A stretch of DNA of 64,000 nt from Chamaesiphon minutus PCC 6605 (GTDB lineage: Bacteria > Cyanobacteriota > Cyanobacteriia > Cyanobacteriales > Chamaesiphonaceae): positions 5,034,886-5,098,885 of the forward strand of contig NC_019697.1 of assembly GCF_000317145.1 (NCBI RefSeq). Reading direction: 5' to 3'. Shown here piece after piece: positions 63,298-64,000 of the stretch; positions within the stretch are counted from its first letter, which is position 1; every line of letters starts with the position of its first letter. The notes beneath the pieces are model-generated. The model searched no databases and had not been told where the DNA came from. It saw only the letters and a program-made list of their open reading frames with translations. The position numbers and the translations under genes were made by a program.

Positions 63298-63859
63298 GGG
63301 GTTAGATCGGGTACGATTTAGATATACGAAATTTTTAAATATAAGTTGGACTACTATACGACTGTTACTATGTTGAGAAAATATATAGTAGTTGTATCTT
63401 TGTCCCCTAATTTTAGCCAGTCAATTTTAAGATCGGTCAGTGGGTTCGCTAATTTTGAGCATTTTGACTTACGCAAGATGTGCAGCCAATTGCTGATGCT
63501 GGTAATCTTCATAATTGGATGTCGTTGCTACCGAACGGATCGAGATCTCTTAAATGTAGCGATCTCGATCGAAGCGATCGCCTAAATTCAGACGATCTTG
63601 CAAGTAATTTTACTGTTAATCCGAGCGATATCTACCATTACAACAGTCGATCGCCTCAAACATACATTCGCGCAGCCACCAGTGAATCTAAATCTACACT
63701 ACGATCGCTCTATATTCCCGACAGCGGTAGTAGTGATAAAGCTCGTTTGTCGATCGCAATTGCATCGCCAAGGAGCGCGGAGCATTGAGTCTATACTTTT
63801 TCAGAGACCGGAGTTCGATCCTGTTATACTAGGAAGGCTGTGCCTAAATATTTACTCAT
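63298..63859. other. Gene-free stretch before rpmF
   Basis: No reading frame here has protein-like composition; several CGATCG sites. It should hold divergent promoters for the unknown gene and rpmF, but no clear boxes are seen. Confidence 0.5.
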
Positions 63860-64000
63860 ATGGCAGTTCCAAAGAAGAAAACATCCAAATCCAAACGTGA
63901 CAAACGCCGCGCTACTTGGCGTAACAAAGCCGCTATTCAAGCTAGAAAAGCACTCTCATTAGGTAAATCCGTTCTGACTGGACGCTCTACTAGCTTTGTT
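63860..64000 (+). CDS. rpmF: 50S ribosomal protein L32 (partial, runs off right edge)
   Basis: 47 codons from ATG 63860: starts [20 protein letters not shown], then [20 protein letters not shown]. This is the L32 N-terminus, highly basic. L32 is normally about 57-60 aa, so roughly ten residues lie beyond the window. The zinc-ligand cysteines of some L32 proteins are not seen in this part. Confidence 0.95.
   Translation, partial: MAVPKKKTSKSKRDKRRATWRNKAAIQARKALSLGKSVLTGRSTSFV

Noticed and set aside
63800-63860. GTTCGATCCTG resembling a tRNA T-loop upstream of rpmF.
   Set aside because: No cloverleaf is possible with the flanking bases.
1-64000. Looked for a CRISPR array.
   Set aside because: The only regularly spaced repeats are 7-bp tandem arrays without spacers and two 171-bp direct repeats; no cas genes.

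Overview
The window is a piece of cyanobacterial chromosome. Direct evidence: a ferredoxin-type glutamate synthase (1540 aa), a tmRNA whose tag reads ANNIVPFARKAAPVAA, a CAAD-domain membrane protein, a pheophorbide-oxygenase-like Rieske protein, DUF2382/PRC-barrel stress proteins, and very frequent GCGATCGC-type palindromes (HIP1). The dense CGATCG usage and heptamer tandem repeats fit a filamentous or Chamaesiphon-like cyanobacterium; that last step is inference.

Layout. 0-8 kb: a leftward cluster of TPR/AAA+ ATPase, TPR membrane protein and J-domain-less DnaJ C-terminal-domain proteins, invaded by an IS982-type element and an IS1182-type element (split transposase with a TTTTTTG slip site), followed by a lone TnpB gene. 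7.6-13 kb: an aspartic-protease/DUF5678-like pair, an ABC exporter, an LpxB-related protein, ssrA with its own -10 box and terminator, and a trypsin-like protease. 13-24 kb: a glutathione transferase, two FAD oxidoreductases, a phosphoribosyltransferase, three genes of DUF2382/CAAD/PRC-barrel type, and a GH13 amylase. 24-30 kb: a 1025-aa membrane repeat protein, a tandemly duplicated non-coding repeat, and a membrane GTPase.

30-41.5 kb is bounded by two gene pairs of small secreted curlin-like proteins that share an identical block of about 593 bp, 10.2 kb apart. Between them lie a two-component system split by a spondin/RTX gene, a cupin dioxygenase, and a four-gene thiol-redox cluster (exported thioredoxin-like lipoprotein, CcdA, TrxB, atypical thioredoxin) that looks like a self-contained route moving electrons from NADPH to the outside of the membrane.

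41.7-49 kb: a peptide-type ABC binding protein and permease split by a four-helix-bundle (S23-type) gene framed by perfect inverted heptamer repeats, a MITE-like element, a TPR remnant, an isochorismatase-AlkB fusion, a DUF427 protein and a DUF2087 remnant. 49.4-54 kb: glutamate synthase. 54-58.3 kb: an AT-rich, HIP1-poor accessory island with a DUF262-HEPN pair, a VapBC-type pair, a second antitoxin/PIN pair with a truncated toxin, and a cytosine methyltransferase remnant. 58.3-64 kb: Rieske oxygenase, Ser/Thr kinase with SH3-like domain, an unknown cyanobacterial protein, and the start of rpmF (L32). No CRISPR array and no tRNA gene was recognised.
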